Of a stretch of 64,000 nucleotides of DNA, positions 61,016 to 64,000 are shown one piece after another (the stretch's first letter is position 1; every line of letters begins with the position of its first letter). Under the pieces are notes generated by a model. That model was not told the origin of the DNA and made no database searches. It saw only the letters and a program-made list of their open reading frames with translations. The stretch covers positions 3,658,001 through 3,722,000 of the forward strand of contig NZ_CP067396.1 in the NCBI RefSeq assembly GCF_023617245.1, read 5' to 3'. The DNA is from Lysobacter enzymogenes (GTDB taxonomy: Bacteria > Pseudomonadota > Gammaproteobacteria > Xanthomonadales > Xanthomonadaceae). Position numbers and translations under genes: made by a program.

Positions 61016-63175
61016 TCAGTGCGGCGCGTCCTCCAGCACGAGGTCGTCGAGCAGGAAGCTCGCGTTCTCGTGCCCGCTGGAATCGGTCGAGCCGATCAGC
61101 TGCACCCACACGCTCGCGGTCAGCGCCGGCGGCTGCACCAGCGCCGACACCGCGGTCCACTCGTCGCTGCCCGCGTTCAAGAACACATCGCTGAAAGAGG
61201 TGTCTTCATCGCCGGTGGCCGGCGTGCGGTCCTCCTTGAGCCAGCGCAGGCGCAAGCGCGCATTGGCCGGCAGCGGCGCGGTGCCGGCGACGTGGCGCAC
61301 CCAGAAGCTCACGCGCTTGGCGCCGTTGTCGGCGAGGTAACCGGGATGGTTGGCCACGGTCGCGCCCCAGTAGCCGCCTTCGGCGACCACTTGCAGGCTG
61401 TGCGCGCCGGAATGGCCGACATCGGCGCGCTGCACCGCGCTGCCGTACCACGGCGTCCACAGGCCGATGGATTCTTCCAGGGTCGCGGTCGGCGCGTCGA
61501 TCAGGTTGAACGGCGCGCCGTCGGTGGTGCTGCCGGCGTCCTGCAGGTACGGCGCGGCCTGCCAGGCGCTGAAGCCGATCGCCTCGCCGTAGCGCTTGGC
61601 GAAGCGCCAGGGGCCGTAGTAGTGGTTGTTGGCGAAGCGGTTGCCGTTGTGGAACATCACGTCGTCCTGCACCTGCTTCACCGTGTACGGCGACCAGGCG
61701 ATGTTGTCCACGCCGGTGGCGTAGAGCGCCTGCGCGCCGCAATAGCTCGACAGTCCGCACGGCACCACGGCCGGATCGAAGTAGAACTCGTTGCCGGTCA
61801 CTTCGATGTTCTGCGCGCGCCAGCGGCAATCGCGCTGCAGCGCGGCGTCGCTGCCGATGCCGGTGTAGCACGGGTGCTGGTCGCTGACCGGCGCCGGATA
61901 GACGCTGGGGTGCTGCGGGTCCGGCCGCGCGATCAGCGCCGGATGCACGAACGGGGTGCAGTACACCGAACTGGTGTTGCCGTTGGAGTTGCAGAAGCGG
62001 TTGGCGTTCTCGTAGATCGACACGCCGGAGAAGTTGTTCTCGAAGTAGTTGTCGTGGATCAGCAGCTTGTCCGAGCCGCTGACCGCCGACGGCAGGCGCG
62101 CGTCGCCGCCGGATTCGGACAGGTAGATCGCCGGCGCCGGCGAGCCGCGGTCGGCGTTGCCGGACACCCAGCCGTTGTTGATGAAGGTGTTGGCGCGGAT
62201 GGTGGCGTTGTAGCTGATCTCGTACCACAGGCCGACGCCGTCGTTGTCGCGGACGAAGTTGTTCTCGAACAGGAAATCGATGTTGTTGGTGTCGGCCCAC
62301 AGGCCGGTGCCGCGGTTGTGGTGGACGTAGTTGCCGCGCACCACCGCGCCGCGCACGTCCCAGAACTTGCCGCCGCCGGTGCAGCCGCAACGCATCGAGC
62401 TTTCCCAGTCGTCGGTGTTGTTGCCGGCGATCTCGTTGTCCTCGAGCACGATGTCGACGATGGCCGAGCGGCCCGGCACCGGGTTCTGCGCGCCCGGCGG
62501 CAGGCTCTGCAGCGGCGGGCGGTACATGCTGAAACCGTATTGGCCGTTGTTCTTCAGGCAGTTGCGCCGCACCCGGTTGCCGCTGCCGAGGAACACGCCG
62601 GCGCCGTCGTTGTCGACGATGGCGTTGTCCTCGACGATCCAGTTCGCGCCGGCGTCGTGGTTGACCACGCCCTGGTCGAAGTTGTCGCGGCCGCGGCCGA
62701 AGTTGCGGATGGTCAGGTGGCGGATCTGGACGTCGGCGACGTCGCCGGTGAAGGCGTAGAGGTTCTTGTTCTTGCCGTCCAGGATCGCGCCGGGCGCGCC
62801 GATGTAGCGGTTGCCGGGACGGGCGATGATCTGGTCGTAGATATGGTCGCCGAGGGTGTGCTCGCCCGGCGCGAACCAGAACGTGCCGTCGCGGGCGAAG
62901 TCGAAATCGCTGTTGTCGCCGGCCGGGACCACGAATGCCTGATCCGGTGCCTGCGCCGGTCCGGACGCGAGCGCGCCGGGTTCGCAATAGCGCGCGGTCG
63001 GATCGGCCGGCCACAACAAGCCGGCGTGGGCCTGGCCCGGCGCGCCGATGCGCGCGGGCGTCGGCACCGGCGCGGCGGCCGCTGCGGTCGAGGGCGCGGC
63101 CAGCGCGGCGGCGACGGCGAGCGCGGCCAGCCAGGCCGGACCCGGCACGGTCAGACGATGCAATGAGATGTTCAA
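61016..63175 (-). CDS. Secreted right-handed parallel beta-helix protein
   Basis: This protein of about 719 residues has a signal peptide (hydrophobic core LAALAVAAALAAP, ending TAAAA) starting from TTG at 63175, which is preceded nine bases before by AGGGGA. The central 400 residues have many short strands with Asn/Gly turns (AFTGDVADVQIRHLTIRNFG, NHDAGANWIVEDNAIVDNDG and others), the pattern of pectate-lyase-like beta-helices. It has right-handed coil repeats and a C-terminal beta-sandwich (residues about 560-719), probably a carbohydrate-binding module. Likely an extracellular polysaccharide-acting enzyme or adhesin. No catalytic residues could be assigned. A longer frame extends upstream but lacks a signal. 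Confidence 0.78.
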   Translation of the reverse strand: MNISLHRLTVPGPAWLAALAVAAALAAPSTAAAAAPVPTPARIGAPGQAHAGLLWPADPTARYCEPGALASGPAQAPDQAFVVPAGDNSDFDFARDGTFWFAPGEHTLGDHIYDQIIARPGNRYIGAPGAILDGKNKNLYAFTGDVADVQIRHLTIRNFGRGRDNFDQGVVNHDAGANWIVEDNAIVDNDGAGVFLGSGNRVRRNCLKNNGQYGFSMYRPPLQSLPPGAQNPVPGRSAIVDIVLEDNEIAGNNTDDWESSMRCGCTGGGKFWDVRGAVVRGNYVHHNRGTGLWADTNNIDFLFENNFVRDNDGVGLWYEISYNATIRANTFINNGWVSGNADRGSPAPAIYLSESGGDARLPSAVSGSDKLLIHDNYFENNFSGVSIYENANRFCNSNGNTSSVYCTPFVHPALIARPDPQHPSVYPAPVSDQHPCYTGIGSDAALQRDCRWRAQNIEVTGNEFYFDPAVVPCGLSSYCGAQALYATGVDNIAWSPYTVKQVQDDVMFHNGNRFANNHYYGPWRFAKRYGEAIGFSAWQAAPYLQDAGSTTDGAPFNLIDAPTATLEESIGLWTPWYGSAVQRADVGHSGAHSLQVVAEGGYWGATVANHPGYLADNGAKRVSFWVRHVAGTAPLPANARLRLRWLKEDRTPATGDEDTSFSDVFLNAGSDEWTAVSALVQPPALTASVWVQLIGSTDSSGHENASFLLDDLVLEDAPH

Positions 63176-63551
63176 GACGCGATTCCCCTGCTGTGGTGCG
63201 TGGCGGCGCGCGGCGCCGCGGCGAGGGCCGGGGACGCGCGATGGCGAGCGCTCCCCTGCTCCGCCCGCGGCCCCGACGGCGGCGCTGCGGCCGCGTGCGC
63301 GCATTGCAGCGGTCGGTGTCATGCGGCACCAGTGGAGGCTGTCACCTCGCGCGCGGGTTGTGATCGCCGTCGCGCCCGTCGCTGCCGGCGTCGCCGGGGC
63401 CGGCTTGACCGCGCTTGCGCATTCGCCTGCCCGCGACTGCGCAAGCCGCGCAATGCCGGGCGCGGGCACACGGCGCCGCGATCGCGGGACAACGCCGGCG
63501 CGGACGCGCCGCTAGCGTGTGTCCACCATCCGCCGCGATCAGGAGCGCGCC
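63176..63551. other. Divergent intergenic region at the right end
   Basis: About 375 bases between the beta-helix gene and the last gene. No repeats, operators or small genes were recognised. The GGAG-like AGGAGCGCGCC before 63552 is the ribosome site of the next gene. Confidence 0.45.
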
Positions 63552-64000
63552 ATGTCCGTCCCGCACCGCACCGTCTTGCGTACCACCCTCGTCCTCGCCT
63601 GCGCCGCCCTGCTCGGCGCCGCCGGCAGCGCCGCGGCCGCCGGCCCGGCCGACAACGTCGATGCCGCCAACGCCTCGCCCGCGCTGGCGGCGCAGAACAT
63701 CCTGCACCGCCTGTGCGCGCGCCAGTTCGAGGTGGCCCAGCGCGTGGACATGGAATCCTTCCGCGACTACGACGCCGAGACCTTCCGCGCCGGCCACGAC
63801 GAACGCGCGGTGACCGTGTTCGACAGCGGCGCGGTGCGCACCGGCATCGACGCGGTCATGACCGCGCTGGCCAGCCATTTCCGCGACCGCGAGGCCAAGT
63901 GGAGCTGGACCGAGCGCTATCGCGTGGTCGACGGCTGCCGCTCGGCCTACATCCTCTACGAAACCGTCTATGAGATTCCGCGCGTGGGCTATCGCCAGCG
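63552..64000 (+). CDS. Secreted SnoaL/DUF4440-like protein, 3' end outside window
   Basis: About 149 codons are visible. A signal peptide covers residues 1 to about 29 (VLRTTLVLACAALLGAAGSA). The mature part starts NVDAANASPALAAQNILHRLCARQF and has DMESFRDYDAETFRAGHDERAVTVF, then GIDAVMTALASHFRDREAKW, a cone-shaped SnoaL/DUF4440-like pattern. Frame stays open to the window end. AGGAG lies about seven bases before ATG 63552. Function unknown. Homologues are often small periplasmic proteins. Confidence 0.65.
   Translation, partial: MSVPHRTVLRTTLVLACAALLGAAGSAAAAGPADNVDAANASPALAAQNILHRLCARQFEVAQRVDMESFRDYDAETFRAGHDERAVTVFDSGAVRTGIDAVMTALASHFRDREAKWSWTERYRVVDGCRSAYILYETVYEIPRVGYRQ

Noticed and set aside
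59888..63166. Plus-strand open frame of 1092 codons over the lipase and beta-helix genes
   Set aside because: It runs antisense to two genes with clear signatures and itself shows only Arg/Val/Ala-rich low-complexity sequence.

Overview
The window is chromosomal DNA of very high GC content with dense genes. It most likely comes from a Lysobacter-like member of the Xanthomonadaceae. Three things point there. A class III peptidoglycan-hydrolase effector carries a C-terminal domain resembling the XVIPCD type IV secretion signal of Xanthomonadales. Lytic exoenzymes are present (GH19 chitinase, S8 protease, class 3 lipase). Two families of intergenic inverted-repeat pairs recur across the window. 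The genus is an inference. No rRNA, tRNA, insertion sequence or CRISPR array was recognised.

Left part (1-16 kb). After the start of an HD-superfamily hydrolase cut by the window edge comes a 6.7-kb minus-strand gene for a giant autotransporter-type adhesin (about 14 putative-Ig repeats, several cadherin-like repeats and a C-terminal beta-barrel). Divergent from it are three tandem phage-tail-collar (MdpB-like) genes of identical length, a GNAT acetyltransferase and a convergent DUF6916 gene. Then follow a small secreted Ig-like protein, a DUF1993 protein, and a soxR gene divergent from an MDR oxidoreductase plus MFS pump. A SoxR-type palindrome lies between them, and the pump N-terminus is built from copies of the intergenic repeat.

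Middle part (16-46 kb). This holds a GT4 glycosyltransferase, a PLD-like protein, a YgjP-like metallopeptidase, a 2OG-Fe(II) oxygenase, an MHS-type MFS transporter, a Gfo/Idh oxidoreductase, a secreted repeat protein, an overlapping YbdK ligase and C26 hydrolase pair, a lipoprotein and a secreted subtilase. At 31.7-36.0 kb is an island with an orphan VirB5-like and VirB6-like pair, a DUF4189 protein, an LprI/DUF1311 protein and a lysozyme-like effector ending in an XVIPCD-like domain. I read it as a type IV secretion effector-immunity cassette with spare channel parts. Next come RidA, lipoproteins, GH19 chitinase, a PhoPQ-activated-pathogenicity-related protein, a choloylglycine-hydrolase-family amidase, an S41 peptidase, a lone PAAR spike protein with a perfect AT-rich palindrome upstream, and a fragment of a HAD phosphatase gene.

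Right part (46-64 kb). This holds a cREC_REC-like receiver protein, a DUF1684 protein, a DUF4034 protein, an EamA exporter and GNAT pair, a VOC/TetR divergent pair with two copies of one operator, an AmpR-like LysR regulator without a beta-lactamase beside it, a HExxH lipoprotein, two pairs of secreted paralogues, a ParB-like protein, a DUF333 lipoprotein, a class 3 lipase, a large beta-helix protein, and the start of a secreted SnoaL-like protein that runs off the right edge.
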